Part shown: piece after piece, positions 36,149-45,393 of the stretch | Layout of the letters: each line of letters begins with the position of its first letter | Position numbering within the stretch: the first letter of the stretch is position 1 | NCBI GenBank assembly: GCA_038531945.1 | Contig: JBCBBH010000001.1 | Coordinates: forward strand, 868,001-932,000 | Reading direction: 5' to 3' | Source: CALBPI01 sp038531945 | GTDB taxonomy: Bacteria > Pseudomonadota > Gammaproteobacteria > Steroidobacterales > Woeseiaceae | Length of the DNA: 64,000 nucleotides | Notes under the pieces: model-generated | What the model was told of the DNA's origin: nothing | Seen by the model: the letters and a program-made list of their open reading frames with translations, nothing else | The model's database searches: none | Program-made: the position numbers and the translations under genes

Positions 36149-37579
36149 TCAGCGAGGATCTTCCAGCAACCAGAAGAGCACGTTGTCGGTAAAGGTCGAA
36201 TTGTCCGTCAGACCTTTGTGCGTATCCTGGATAAACAATGCCTGGTCGAAGCCCAGCGGCGTGCGCAATGTCGGCAGCCACGTCGCGTCATCACGTTGAT
36301 CGCTCAGTGCGCTGGCGCGCAACACCGTGCCGTCACCATCCCCGAACTCGGTTACCGTTGCCCGCGCTGGGTCACGCGATACGGTGACTTGACTGGCAGT
36401 CGGGTGATTGTCACCAATGACGAGCTTGATGGAGAGACCGGGTGGCGGCATTGCTGGGCGATCGACCGCTTGTTGAAAGTGACGGGCGCGTTGCAACAAG
36501 CGGCGCTGCAGCGACAACGCCGCGCGGCGACGGTCGTCCGGTTCTGCAAGGTTGGGCAGCAGTATCTGCAACTCGTCGTCGGCTTCCGCTGCGGCGAGAC
36601 CCCATCCATTGTCTGACCAGACTTGTGGGTCCAACAGATCGACCACCGGCTCGCCGGAGTCTTCCCACACTGCAGCGCGTAAATGCCGGCGTGGCATCAG
36701 TTGATACGTCGATGGATAGGTGCCGAGCAGTGTGGCGGAGTAAGTCGGTTGCAGAAAACCTAACGAGAGCCCGTTCAGTAGGTTTCGTACAGTCAACGTG
36801 GAGCCCGCGTTCGGCGGTGCGACTAGCACGGCCTGATAGACTCTTGCGGCGCCAGCCCAAGTGAGCTCGGGAAGGCTACCGTCTTTGGGTAAGTCTTGAG
36901 TGCCGTACATCAAGTAGTAGCGAACGACTAGACTGCCCATCGAGTGTGCCACGATGTCGAACTTCACTTGCTGATCGGTGATCCCGAATTGACGGGCGTA
37001 CTCATCCTCGACGTACGTTGCCTTCTCTTCGATGTAAGCGCCGAGTCGTTGAGCCGATTCGACGATGTCCCGCCGCCAGTCGTAAGGAAATTGAAAGCAC
37101 GTAAAGTGCTCAGGTCCGTAGTCGATCACGCCGGCTGTGCCTAGCGATTCGTCGCGGTATCCGCCCGCCCCCAGTGTTTGCAATATTCCAGCGTAGACGT
37201 TGAGATTGAACGGCAAACCAAGCAGTCGGACTCTGGCGCGTTCCAAAACCCATGTGGGTTCCACGCCATCATCGTCGTTGACACGCCCGTCCGTCGCCGC
37301 CTCGAAAGGCAATGCGAGTGCACGCAGGCCATCGGCCCGCTCGGGGTTGATCGAGACGCCCTCGAAGCCGCCCCAGATTAGTTGGTCAGATGTCGTATCG
37401 CGAAGGGTTGTCCCGAGTAGTCCCGGGACGACCAAGACCGGGTTTCTGTCGGGTGCCTCGAGTTGGGCGGCGCGTTGATAGTGAATGGTCAGGAAGTCGC
37501 GACTGTTGCTGCTAGCGCATCCCACCAACAGCATCACCGCCAAGACTATTGATACGCAGCATGGCTTACATCCACGCAT
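36149..37579 (-). CDS. LCAT-like alpha/beta-hydrolase lipoprotein
   Basis: A 476-residue lipoprotein (lipobox LVGC) of the lecithin:cholesterol acyltransferase family, which act as phospholipases or acyltransferases. The family N-terminus NPVLVVPGLLGTTLRD and the nucleophile elbow DIVAHSMGSLVVRYYL are clear. A late histidine in DTHKGLTDN and an acidic residue in EFGDGDGTVLRASAL fit the rest of the triad. ATG at 37579 is preferred over the in-frame TTG at 37585. It lies 6 bp after the stop of the SIMPL-like gene on the same strand, so the two are probably one operon acting on the cell envelope. Confidence 0.87.
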   Translation of the reverse strand: MRGCKPCCVSIVLAVMLLVGCASSNSRDFLTIHYQRAAQLEAPDRNPVLVVPGLLGTTLRDTTSDQLIWGGFEGVSINPERADGLRALALPFEAATDGRVNDDDGVEPTWVLERARVRLLGLPFNLNVYAGILQTLGAGGYRDESLGTAGVIDYGPEHFTCFQFPYDWRRDIVESAQRLGAYIEEKATYVEDEYARQFGITDQQVKFDIVAHSMGSLVVRYYLMYGTQDLPKDGSLPELTWAGAARVYQAVLVAPPNAGSTLTVRNLLNGLSLGFLQPTYSATLLGTYPSTYQLMPRRHLRAAVWEDSGEPVVDLLDPQVWSDNGWGLAAAEADDELQILLPNLAEPDDRRRAALSLQRRLLQRARHFQQAVDRPAMPPPGLSIKLVIGDNHPTASQVTVSRDPARATVTEFGDGDGTVLRASALSDQRDDATWLPTLRTPLGFDQALFIQDTHKGLTDNSTFTDNVLFWLLEDPR

Positions 37580-37585
37580 CGTCAA

Positions 37586-38320
37586 TCAGTCCGCGATCAA
37601 CGAACTGCTGTACGGAAAATAGATGGCAAGCTGCATAGCGCCAGAAACGCGCCACCGAACGGGTTCCTCAAGGCCTGAGAAGCTCATTTGATAATCCTCA
37701 CCGAAAATCTCACGCAAACGCTGCGCGTCTTTTGCGATGAGTTTGAGCAGTGGCTCGCGATACTGAGTAATGCCTATCAGGCTATAGTTGATGTCCCCAT
37801 AGTCCTTAACGACCGCGCGGCCGGACACGTCAATGGAGTCGATAAACGACTCGATTCGCGCGTAGACGTCATCCGGCGTGGTATCAGAATCCAGAATCGG
37901 CGACTTGATCACTAGCGTGACGCGCGAGGTATCGACTCGCGACCCTCCACGAATCTCAACAGCGTCGAGATCGAAATCGACAACGTACTCGATATCGTCG
38001 TCATCCGTTTCGAAGGAACGGCTCAGTCCGAGTGTGATGTTCGGTGTTGACTCCGCACGCCTCGCAAGTGAATTGAGAACTGTGCTGATCTCTCGTGTTC
38101 GTCGTTCCGCATCTCGTGAGTCGGATTCAACAAACGCGTCGACAACCATAAAATCGGGCCTGCGCTTGATATGAACGACCGGAACCGCCTCACTGTCATA
38201 GCCACCGATACGACTGCCGGTGACAACAATTTCGTCGTAGACATCTGTTTGACCGTGCGCCACCGCACCGAGAGCGATGCAAGTGAGACCCGTGAAAACT
38301 GAAATTCTTGCTATGTTCAT
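37586..38320 (-). CDS. Exported SIMPL-like protein with TonB-box-like N-terminus
   Basis: A 244-residue exported protein. The signal peptide (to about residue 23) is followed at once by YDEIVVTGSRIGGYD, which looks like the TonB-box/plug entry of a TonB-dependent receptor, yet there is no barrel. The remainder (RRPDFMVVDAFVESDSRDAE, paired strands and helices) resembles a family of short periplasmic proteins with a SIMPL/DUF541-like fold. GGGGGAG lies just before the ATG. It is cotranscribed with the LCAT-like lipoprotein. It does not look like a truncated receptor, because the ~200 residues after the motif have no plug features. Function unknown. Confidence 0.65.
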   Translation of the reverse strand: MNIARISVFTGLTCIALGAVAHGQTDVYDEIVVTGSRIGGYDSEAVPVVHIKRRPDFMVVDAFVESDSRDAERRTREISTVLNSLARRAESTPNITLGLSRSFETDDDDIEYVVDFDLDAVEIRGGSRVDTSRVTLVIKSPILDSDTTPDDVYARIESFIDSIDVSGRAVVKDYGDINYSLIGITQYREPLLKLIAKDAQRLREIFGEDYQMSFSGLEEPVRWRVSGAMQLAIYFPYSSSLIAD

Positions 38321-38470
38321 CTCTCCCCCGTAAATCGCGTTTGATTGGGCAGCTTACCCCTTGCGCTTTGTTGTTCGCTGGATTCTTCAAAGCAGTATAG
38401 TCCGCGAGTCCGTGTTGTTGATAACGTAGAGCTAAATGAGCTGCGCCGCGGCTATACAAGGGGCGATCGT

Positions 38471-39193
38471 GTGAGCGGATTTGATCTTCGACCAGGCCGT
38501 GTCTTGGCAGGAAAATACGAGGTTGTCGACTTGCTCGGTAGCGGCTACGAAGGCGAGGTCTACAAGATCGTTGAAACCAGTACCGGTATCGGCTGCGCCG
38601 CAAAACTGTTTTTTCCGGAACGCAACGTGTCGAACAAAACCTCAGCGCGATACGCGCAAAAGCTCCACGCGCTGCGGGGTTGCCCGTTCGTCATTCAGTA
38701 TCAAACGCAAGAGACGATCCAGTGGCGCAAGCAGAAGGTCACGGCACTGATCTCGGAGTATGTCGAAGGCCGATTGCTCGACGATTATTTAAAATCGGTA
38801 CCACGAAAGCGATTGAATCCGTTTCAAGCTGTCGCGTTGCTGGATGGCTTGGTCTGTGGGCTGGACAGCATTCACAGCAATGGCTTCTATCACGGGGATC
38901 TCCACAGCGGAAACATCATCGTGGAACGCGTAGGTCTGAAGTATCACCTGCGCTGTCTGGATTTCTATGATCACCCCGGAACTCGTCGAGAGAACATGGC
39001 CGGAGACATCGTCGAGGCCATACGGGTTTTTCACGAAGCGTTGGGCGGACCCAGGCACTACGCCAAGCAGCCACCTGCAGTTAAGTCGATTTGCCGAGGA
39101 TTAAAACGCGGTCTGATCCTCGAGCGCTTTCCAACCGTGAAACATCTGCACGCGTTTCTCGAGTCGCTCGACTGGGGGACCAGCGTCAGCTAG
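38471..39193 (+). CDS. Small atypical protein kinase-like protein
   Basis: A 240-residue soluble protein with a kinase fold. Its glycine loop is LLGSGYEGEVYKI and its ATP lysine is in GCAAKLFF. The catalytic loop reads HGDLHSGNI (Asp143, Asn148), like aminoglycoside/choline kinases rather than HRD. The DFG motif is DFY (164-166). There is no membrane or sensor domain. GTG at 38471 has AAGGGG upstream; the earlier ATG at 38345 adds 42 residues that do not look protein-like and would cross the promoter region. It meets the MFS gene tail to tail with a 4-bp overlap. Substrate unknown. Confidence 0.72.
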   Translation: MSGFDLRPGRVLAGKYEVVDLLGSGYEGEVYKIVETSTGIGCAAKLFFPERNVSNKTSARYAQKLHALRGCPFVIQYQTQETIQWRKQKVTALISEYVEGRLLDDYLKSVPRKRLNPFQAVALLDGLVCGLDSIHSNGFYHGDLHSGNIIVERVGLKYHLRCLDFYDHPGTRRENMAGDIVEAIRVFHEALGGPRHYAKQPPAVKSICRGLKRGLILERFPTVKHLHAFLESLDWGTSVS

Positions 39194-40488
39194 CCGTCTG
39201 GATTGACTTCGTTAACAGCTGGTTCGTCGTGTTGCAGCTCGTGTGATTCGTTGCCAGCCGGTTTCGTTTGCGCGTTGCGTTTCGGGTGCGTTCGGGTTTG
39301 CGGACTCCGCGGCGCCGGAACATAGTTGCGTTTCTTATCGTCAGCCTTGGCCTTGCGAACCCGTGTTCGCGCGAAACAGAATACGCCCAGCGTTAACTGC
39401 ACGACGCCGATATAGATGAACAAGGCGTCCGGACCGGCAACGGCGATCACGATGCCGCCGGCACCGGCGCCGGCCACCGCACCGAGACCATGCAGCATCA
39501 ACATGCTGGCGCTGGTGGTCACGCCCTCGCCAGGTTTGGAGAAGTCCGCAGCGTGTGCGGCGCTAACGCCGTAGACCGGTAGTGTCACCGCGCCAAACAA
39601 GGCGCCCAGCGATAGCAACAACCATTTTGAATCTGAGCCAAGATGTGCGAGCAGCACCGAGGCGGCTGCGCTGGCGAGTGCGAGCACCAACATCACCCAG
39701 CGGCGGTCAACAATGTCGGAGAACCAGCCCAATGGTAGTTGGGTAATTGCTGCTGCCACGATAGCGACACTAAAGAAGGTGCCAACCGTCGCTGGGCTGA
39801 AACCGCTGCCTTGAACAAATAGTGCAGCAACGCCCCAGAACGCAGCGTTCGCCAGTCCCGTTGAAACCGCCCCCGCCGCGGCTACCGGCGACGCCTTGTA
39901 GAGTTTTGCGATATCCAATTTCGCTCGTTCCGTTGCAGCAGGCGCGGACATCTGCGTCATTGCGACTGGCACAAGGGATAGCGAGATGAGAATCGATACC
40001 AACGCAAACAGCACGAATCCCGACGGACTCGCCGTTGCCAGCAGGAGGTTGCCGAGCGTCAGCGCAGACAGATCAACAATCCGGTAGACCGACAGGATAC
40101 GTTCACGATTCTGATTGGTCGCTCGGTCGTTGATCCAGCTCTCGAGGACCATGGCGAGTCGTGCGAAGCAAAAGCCTGTCGCAGCACGTAATCCAGCCCA
40201 AAAAACCGGATCGACGAACACCGCATGCGCCAAGGCACTGGATGAAGCGATCGACGCGACCGCCACAAAGGTGCGGATGTGACCGACCGACTGGATAAAG
40301 CCCGGCACAACTCGGCAACCTACAATAAAGCCGAAGTAATAGGCCGACATTAGTGCGCCGATCAGTCCCGGCGAGAAACCCTCCAGGTTGCCGCGTACCG
40401 CCAGCAGCGTGCCTTGCAGGCCGTTGCCCGCGTACAGGATTGCGGCTGCAATGAGCAACGCGGTGATGGAAACGATGGATCGGTACAT
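39190..40488 (-). CDS. MFS transporter (YcaD/UMF2-like)
   Basis: A 432-residue major-facilitator protein with twelve predicted helices, resembling the YcaD-type subfamily (LYAGNGLQGTLLAVRGNLEG, CFARLAMVLESWIND, QLPLGWFSDIVDRRWVML). The C-terminal ~60 residues are polar and basic, longer than usual. It starts about 57 bp downstream of the end of the diguanylate cyclase gene, on the same strand. The cargo is unknown. Confidence 0.87.
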   Translation of the reverse strand: MYRSIVSITALLIAAAILYAGNGLQGTLLAVRGNLEGFSPGLIGALMSAYYFGFIVGCRVVPGFIQSVGHIRTFVAVASIASSSALAHAVFVDPVFWAGLRAATGFCFARLAMVLESWINDRATNQNRERILSVYRIVDLSALTLGNLLLATASPSGFVLFALVSILISLSLVPVAMTQMSAPAATERAKLDIAKLYKASPVAAAGAVSTGLANAAFWGVAALFVQGSGFSPATVGTFFSVAIVAAAITQLPLGWFSDIVDRRWVMLVLALASAAASVLLAHLGSDSKWLLLSLGALFGAVTLPVYGVSAAHAADFSKPGEGVTTSASMLMLHGLGAVAGAGAGGIVIAVAGPDALFIYIGVVQLTLGVFCFARTRVRKAKADDKKRNYVPAPRSPQTRTHPKRNAQTKPAGNESHELQHDEPAVNEVNPDG

Positions 40489-40545
40489 CAGAAACGATTT
40501 TGCGAAGTGAGATTGGGAGTCGGCACGCTGCCCGAAAGCTTGAGC

Positions 40546-41964
40546 TTACTTCGAAACGAGATAGAGCCTGACCTGATTCCTGCCTTCGGCTTTTGCTTCG
40601 TACAACATCTTGTCCGCGCGTGCGAGCAACTCTGCGAGGGATTCTTTTCCGGCGGAGCCGAATGCGACGCCGAAACTTGCCGTGACAGACACCTTGGAGG
40701 ACTGAATTTCAATCTCCAGCGCCTCCAGATTGGTGCGTGCCCGTTCGGCGATTGCTCTGCCGAGTTCGATAGAGCTGGCCGGAATCAGCATGACAAATTC
40801 CTCACCACCCCAGCGGCTGACAATGTCTTCCTCGCGGAGTTCTTGTTTGAACGTGTTCGCGGCCGCGCGCAACACTCGGTCTCCGGCGTCGTGGCCGTAA
40901 GAGTCGTTGATCAGTTTAAAGCGATCCAGATCAATGATAATCACGCAGAGCTCGACGCCAGCTTTTTCGAGTTGTCGAAAGCGTCGCTGCACATGGGTTC
41001 GATTCGGCAGCCCTGTCAGATCATCCAATTCCGCTCTTTGCTCGAGACTTCTTTTGTACAGCAGCATCAGAATGAGGAAGGCAGCCGCCAACAACAACAC
41101 GATGACCAACGCGGCAAGCGCGTTTTTGATAAACGCCCGGGTGATTTGTGCTTGCCTCGCTTCGAGCGGCGTTAGCAACATCAGGCGCCAGCCGAGCTCC
41201 TCGATGCGAAACTCCGAAATGAGGAAGTCGTTTTCGTCGACTTGCGTGATCTCACCATCGAAGCTGCCCGAACGACCGCCGTTGCTTTCGAAACCCTCAA
41301 GCTGATCGAGTGATGGGATGTAGGCGTCAGTAACGACCAGATCCGGCAACGAAGTCAGGATGATCTCGTTTGCTTCATTGACGAAGACGAAATCGTAGCC
41401 ATAGCGGGCCTTGTACCGATCGAAAGTATCAAGAAATTTTTGTATGCCTTTCCCGACCCCGACGTAGCCCAGAAATTCCTGCTCTGGGCTGTAGACTTTG
41501 ACGTCGAAGTACAGGTGTACGTCCCCAACCTGCCCCAGATCTGCCATGAAGTCCGCATCGCGGGCCTTTGCTTCGAAGTACCAGGACACCTCGCCCTCAA
41601 CAAGATCGAGGGTACGGCCGTCGGATAAATACTGTTTGCGCGTCTTCTCGCTGGCAACGAAGAAAATCAGATCCAGACTCTGTTCCATGTTTTGCAAGCG
41701 CTCCAGGAGCGCTGCTTCATCGAGATCCGAGCCGTCCATTGCGGCGGTGAAGTCGACCGAACTTGCGAATGTCTCTGCGATGTAAAGGGGACGCAGCAAT
41801 TCGTCACGCACCAACTTGTAAACTGGCGACAGCGCTTTCTGCTGGATACGACTCTGGTCGGCGACAATGCTGTCGATCGCTCGGTAGGTCGCGTAGAAAA
41901 CAGCGATGCCGAGCGACAAGAGCAGCACTACCGCAAGGCGCTGTGAGATTGTCGAGAGTTTCAA
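40546..41964 (-). CDS. Membrane diguanylate cyclase with periplasmic Cache-like sensor
   Basis: A 472-residue GGDEF enzyme making cyclic di-GMP. A helix at about 9-30 and one at about 280-305 enclose a ~250-residue periplasmic sensor that resembles a Cache domain (DVKVYSPEQEFLGYVGVGKG). The cytoplasmic GGDEF domain has LDDLTGLPNR and the active-site loop WGGEEFVML. An RxxD product-inhibition site (REED) stands five residues before it, so feedback control is expected. Ligand unknown. It could influence polysaccharide and adhesin production in this region, which is only inference. Confidence 0.93.
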   Translation of the reverse strand: MKLSTISQRLAVVLLLSLGIAVFYATYRAIDSIVADQSRIQQKALSPVYKLVRDELLRPLYIAETFASSVDFTAAMDGSDLDEAALLERLQNMEQSLDLIFFVASEKTRKQYLSDGRTLDLVEGEVSWYFEAKARDADFMADLGQVGDVHLYFDVKVYSPEQEFLGYVGVGKGIQKFLDTFDRYKARYGYDFVFVNEANEIILTSLPDLVVTDAYIPSLDQLEGFESNGGRSGSFDGEITQVDENDFLISEFRIEELGWRLMLLTPLEARQAQITRAFIKNALAALVIVLLLAAAFLILMLLYKRSLEQRAELDDLTGLPNRTHVQRRFRQLEKAGVELCVIIIDLDRFKLINDSYGHDAGDRVLRAAANTFKQELREEDIVSRWGGEEFVMLIPASSIELGRAIAERARTNLEALEIEIQSSKVSVTASFGVAFGSAGKESLAELLARADKMLYEAKAEGRNQVRLYLVSK

Positions 41965-42268
41965 AACAAGTTATCCAGTCGTGATGTTCAACTCGATCAT
42001 TCGGTTGCTGCCTGCTTTGCAGCCAAGTCGTGACTGTGCGTGAGAGTTTGCCCGCCTTCCGATGCGGAACTGCATCTCTCAGTAGAGTGAATTATGCGTC
42101 AGAAGTTCGTCAGATTTTCTGGCTTATGTCACAAAATTGCGGCCGACTTGTTCTTTAGTATCGCTCTGAGGTGCAACGATTCTCAAGATTGTCCCAGCAG
42201 GGCACCCGCTGCTAACCTCCGGGCTGAAGCCTCTTCATCGGCCCACTCGCTTTGGCTTAAGGTGTGAC
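41965..42268. other. Intergenic region between divergent genes
   Basis: This separates the diguanylate cyclase (minus) from the AstE-like gene (plus) and must hold both promoters. I see no gene, and no repeat or operator that stands out. Confidence 0.4.
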
Positions 42269-43339
42269 ATGTTGCAATTGCTCCGTGTAGCGACCGTTTT
42301 GGTCGCCTGTTTTTTGCCACTGCTTGCTGTGGCGAACGATCGAATCTCTGTGGGCAGCTTATCGGTGGAGCGCAATGCTCGGATCATGGGTGAGCTGGCT
42401 GTCCCGGATACCGGTGACGGGGTCACAACGTCGATTCCGGTGACGGTGGTCAACGGTGCGCATGATGGTCCAGTACTGACGCTGATCGCGGGGATCCACG
42501 GTTCGGAGTTTTCTCCCATTCTGGCAATGCAGCGCCTGGCGCAGTATCTCGATCCAGCCGCGATGTCTGGCGCGGTCATCATCGTTCACAACGCCAATCT
42601 GCCGGCCTTTCAACGGCGCACCGTGTACTTTGGTCCGAACGATCTAAAAAATCTGAATCGTCTGTTTCCCGGGAGTCCCGATGGCACCGTGACGGAACGA
42701 ATCGCGCACAACCTGACCGAGCATGTCATTCGCCAGTCCGACTACCTGATCGACATTCACTCCGGCGATGCCAATGAGCGGCTAAGACCTGCCTACACCG
42801 CCTACTACGCGGAAGGAGGCACTGAAGAGCAGCAGGCGAAGTCACGCCGTATGGCTGAGGCGTTTGGCTTGGATACCATCGTGCTGTTCGCGGGGGATCT
42901 ATCGGAAGGGACCTCGCAAATCTATACCGGCGCGCAAGCGCTGACGCTGGGCGCTGCGGCGATCGATGTTGAGTCGGGCGAGTTGGGGGTTGTTTCAAAC
43001 GACTTTATCGACCCGATTTACGATGGATGTCTCAGCGTCATGCGCGATCTGGGCATGATCCCCGGCGAATCGACGCCGACCGAGTCGCCGATGTGGATCT
43101 CTGAGCGCACTCGCGTGTACAGCGACCACGATGGCGCGTGGCATCTCGCGCCGAGAGTGCGCGCGGGTCAGTACATCCAAAAGGGTAGTGTGCTCGGGAC
43201 GATTACTGACTACCACGGCAATCTTCTGGAGACCGTAAGGGCGCCCGTCAGCGGCCTGCTGCTGATCGTGTTTGGCACGCCACCGGTGAACAAGGGTGAG
43301 AACATCGCGGTGATTGCGACCGTACCTGAGCCCGGCTGA
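42269..43339 (+). CDS. Exported succinylglutamate desuccinylase/aspartoacylase-family protein
   Basis: A 356-residue zinc hydrolase of the AstE/AspA (M14-like) family. The zinc-binding HGSE occurs in LIAGIHGSEFSPIL, the third ligand in DIHSGDANE, and the substrate arginine region in NLNRLFPG; a candidate catalytic glutamate is in IDVESGELG. Unlike cytoplasmic AstE it has a signal peptide (cleavage near LAVAND), so it acts in the periplasm or outside. A peptide or acylated amino acid substrate is likely but unproven. It converges on the flavoprotein gene with only 14 bp between stops. Confidence 0.87.
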   Translation: MLQLLRVATVLVACFLPLLAVANDRISVGSLSVERNARIMGELAVPDTGDGVTTSIPVTVVNGAHDGPVLTLIAGIHGSEFSPILAMQRLAQYLDPAAMSGAVIIVHNANLPAFQRRTVYFGPNDLKNLNRLFPGSPDGTVTERIAHNLTEHVIRQSDYLIDIHSGDANERLRPAYTAYYAEGGTEEQQAKSRRMAEAFGLDTIVLFAGDLSEGTSQIYTGAQALTLGAAAIDVESGELGVVSNDFIDPIYDGCLSVMRDLGMIPGESTPTESPMWISERTRVYSDHDGAWHLAPRVRAGQYIQKGSVLGTITDYHGNLLETVRAPVSGLLLIVFGTPPVNKGENIAVIATVPEPG

Positions 43340-43353
43340 GCGTCGCCGCCAGG

Positions 43354-45201
43354 CTAGCTGGCATTCTCCAATTCGCGAACGGCATGGAATGCCTGCGCGA
43401 TGGCGGTGTTGGTATCTGCCGATGCGCCTGCATCGGAGTTGGCAATCGCAATCTGCCCCCAAGGCTGTCGACCGATCACCCAGGGCTTGTCGGCTTCATC
43501 GGAATATTCCGGCTCCCAGAGCAGATGTGGGCTGTAAGAGTAGCCGTGTGCCCAGCGATTGACGGTGATCGCGGAAACATCGCGTTCGGCGTCGAAACCT
43601 GTCGCACCCAGTGCTTGGTGTAATTGATCCCGAACATGAAACTCGAAAGTCTCGAAAGAAGTTCCCAGCACCTGCTGGCGTCCAGCTCGCCATTGTTGTG
43701 GCCCGCTCAAGTCATCAAAGTAGGGCACGTGACACAGGTGTAGCGTCATCGGTTCGTCCGGGTCCGCCCCGAACTGATAGCTGCCAATACTCACTGGATA
43801 GTCGAGTTCGATTTGCTTGTAAAAGTCGTTGGTGAAGTACACGTATCGGAGACCGAGCTCTTCGAACGGACGCCAATTCGGAATCACAACCTTGGTGTAG
43901 ACCAGCGGCACTTTGACGTTGTACGCGAGACCTTGCTTCTGAGTCTCGGACAGTTCGGGACACAAATAGGGAATCGCGCTGTTGTAACACGCCATGATGC
44001 AGTGCTTTGCTCGAACGGTATGCGTCGACCCGTGATTCACATACGTGACATGCACACTCCGGTCGGCATCCGTGTGGGCGACGTTCACGACGGTGCTATT
44101 CAATCGTATTCGGGTGGTGTTGCTCGTGCGGTCGAGTTTCGTGTAATCGAGCCTGGCGACGACACTGTCTTCCATTGTCGAACCGGGCAACGCGGTGGGT
44201 ATCAGGCTTCGAACCAAAAGCCGAGCGATCGACGCATTGCCGTCAGGAAAATGAAAAATGTACGGCTCAACCCCGCGCCCCTCGGTTTGTTGCAGCGTGA
44301 ACTGCAGGCCGGGTAGACCACCGCCGTCGGTATAACCGAGGATATCGATTGCCGGGATTTCATCCATACCGACACACCAGTAGCTCATGCCCCAGCGCTG
44401 GTACATCTCGAGCACCTGATCATCGACCTTCACGTAATCGCGCAGGTATTGGCGATAGCTGATCCGACTCAACAACGCGATTTTCTGGTCACGATTGAGA
44501 TCGGCGAGGTAGTCGGTCTTCTCCGTGAAAGCTCGCAAGAGGTCGGCTTTCGCGGTGTCGCTGAGAGGCGTATCCGCAATAAATTCATCCCACGGACGAC
44601 TGCCATAGCCAGTTACCAGCTTGCGTTCGCCATAGGTCTTCGCATCGAATGCGATCCCGTAAGACAAGCCCATCTGATCGTAGAGGTTTTGGTCGAAGTA
44701 GTCGTAAAAGCGTTGCGTGTCGACGCCGATCTCATGGAGTAGCTTGCGCGATTCTTCGGCGTAGGCGGATGGGGTATCGATCGATTCGGTACCGCCGTAG
44801 GCGATGTGTGTCCGACTACCGATCTGAAACTCATTGCGCTTGGCATGGCCGCCGAAGTCGTCGTGATTATCCAAAATCAGAACGCGAGCATCGGGGTTTT
44901 CCTGCTGATAGAAAAAGGCGCTCGCCAGTCCGCTGATGCCGCCTCCGACGACCACCAGGTCGTACGATTCCTCGATCTGGCCGGGCTGCCACTGCTTGCC
45001 GCCAACACGGGCATGCATGGTTTCCCAAGAACCTGAATGACTGCCGCGCATGCCGGTCTTTCTGGGTGGATAGTAGTCAGCGTCCAGCTCAAACGGTAAA
45101 TCGCTGCGACCGAACGCTTCTGCCCACGGACTCAACAGCGACGCGCCGATGGCGATCCGTGAGCCATTCAGAAAGTCTCTTCTTGTGGTTCGCCCCTTCA
45201 T
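43354..45201 (-). CDS. Tat-exported FAD-dependent oxidoreductase (spermidine dehydrogenase-like)
   Basis: A 615-residue flavoprotein. The twin-arginine signal (TTRRDFLNGSRIAIGASLL) marks folded export. The FAD-binding fold is clear (YDLVVVGGGISGLASAFFYQ and ILDNHDDFGGHAKRNEF), and the C-terminal RQPWGQIAIANSDAGA is the usual second FAD contact. The region FGGHAKRNEF to YGGTESIDTPS resembles periplasmic spermidine dehydrogenase (SpdH) of Pseudomonas. Amine oxidation is therefore a reasonable but unproven guess. It appears to be transcribed alone. Confidence 0.85.
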   Translation of the reverse strand: MKGRTTRRDFLNGSRIAIGASLLSPWAEAFGRSDLPFELDADYYPPRKTGMRGSHSGSWETMHARVGGKQWQPGQIEESYDLVVVGGGISGLASAFFYQQENPDARVLILDNHDDFGGHAKRNEFQIGSRTHIAYGGTESIDTPSAYAEESRKLLHEIGVDTQRFYDYFDQNLYDQMGLSYGIAFDAKTYGERKLVTGYGSRPWDEFIADTPLSDTAKADLLRAFTEKTDYLADLNRDQKIALLSRISYRQYLRDYVKVDDQVLEMYQRWGMSYWCVGMDEIPAIDILGYTDGGGLPGLQFTLQQTEGRGVEPYIFHFPDGNASIARLLVRSLIPTALPGSTMEDSVVARLDYTKLDRTSNTTRIRLNSTVVNVAHTDADRSVHVTYVNHGSTHTVRAKHCIMACYNSAIPYLCPELSETQKQGLAYNVKVPLVYTKVVIPNWRPFEELGLRYVYFTNDFYKQIELDYPVSIGSYQFGADPDEPMTLHLCHVPYFDDLSGPQQWRAGRQQVLGTSFETFEFHVRDQLHQALGATGFDAERDVSAITVNRWAHGYSYSPHLLWEPEYSDEADKPWVIGRQPWGQIAIANSDAGASADTNTAIAQAFHAVRELENAS

Positions 45202-45393
45202 CGAATCACCTCCGCGAGCCCGTTTCCCCTAGCGTGTCGAACAAGTTGCTAATGGCTGCCCGAGCGCACTCCCTGAGACTAACAGGGCACTCGCGCTGGG
45301 TGTGAGCAATTCGGATTCGAAATTTCGCTAAATCAGGTTGTTGGTTGGGACGAGGCCGGCAACTCTGAGGGGAATTGAGTCAATGGCTGACGC

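Noticed and set aside
37586..38320. Truncated TonB-dependent receptor pseudogene
   Set aside because: Only the first motif matches; the following ~200 residues have no plug or barrel features and form an intact frame with a good ribosome site.
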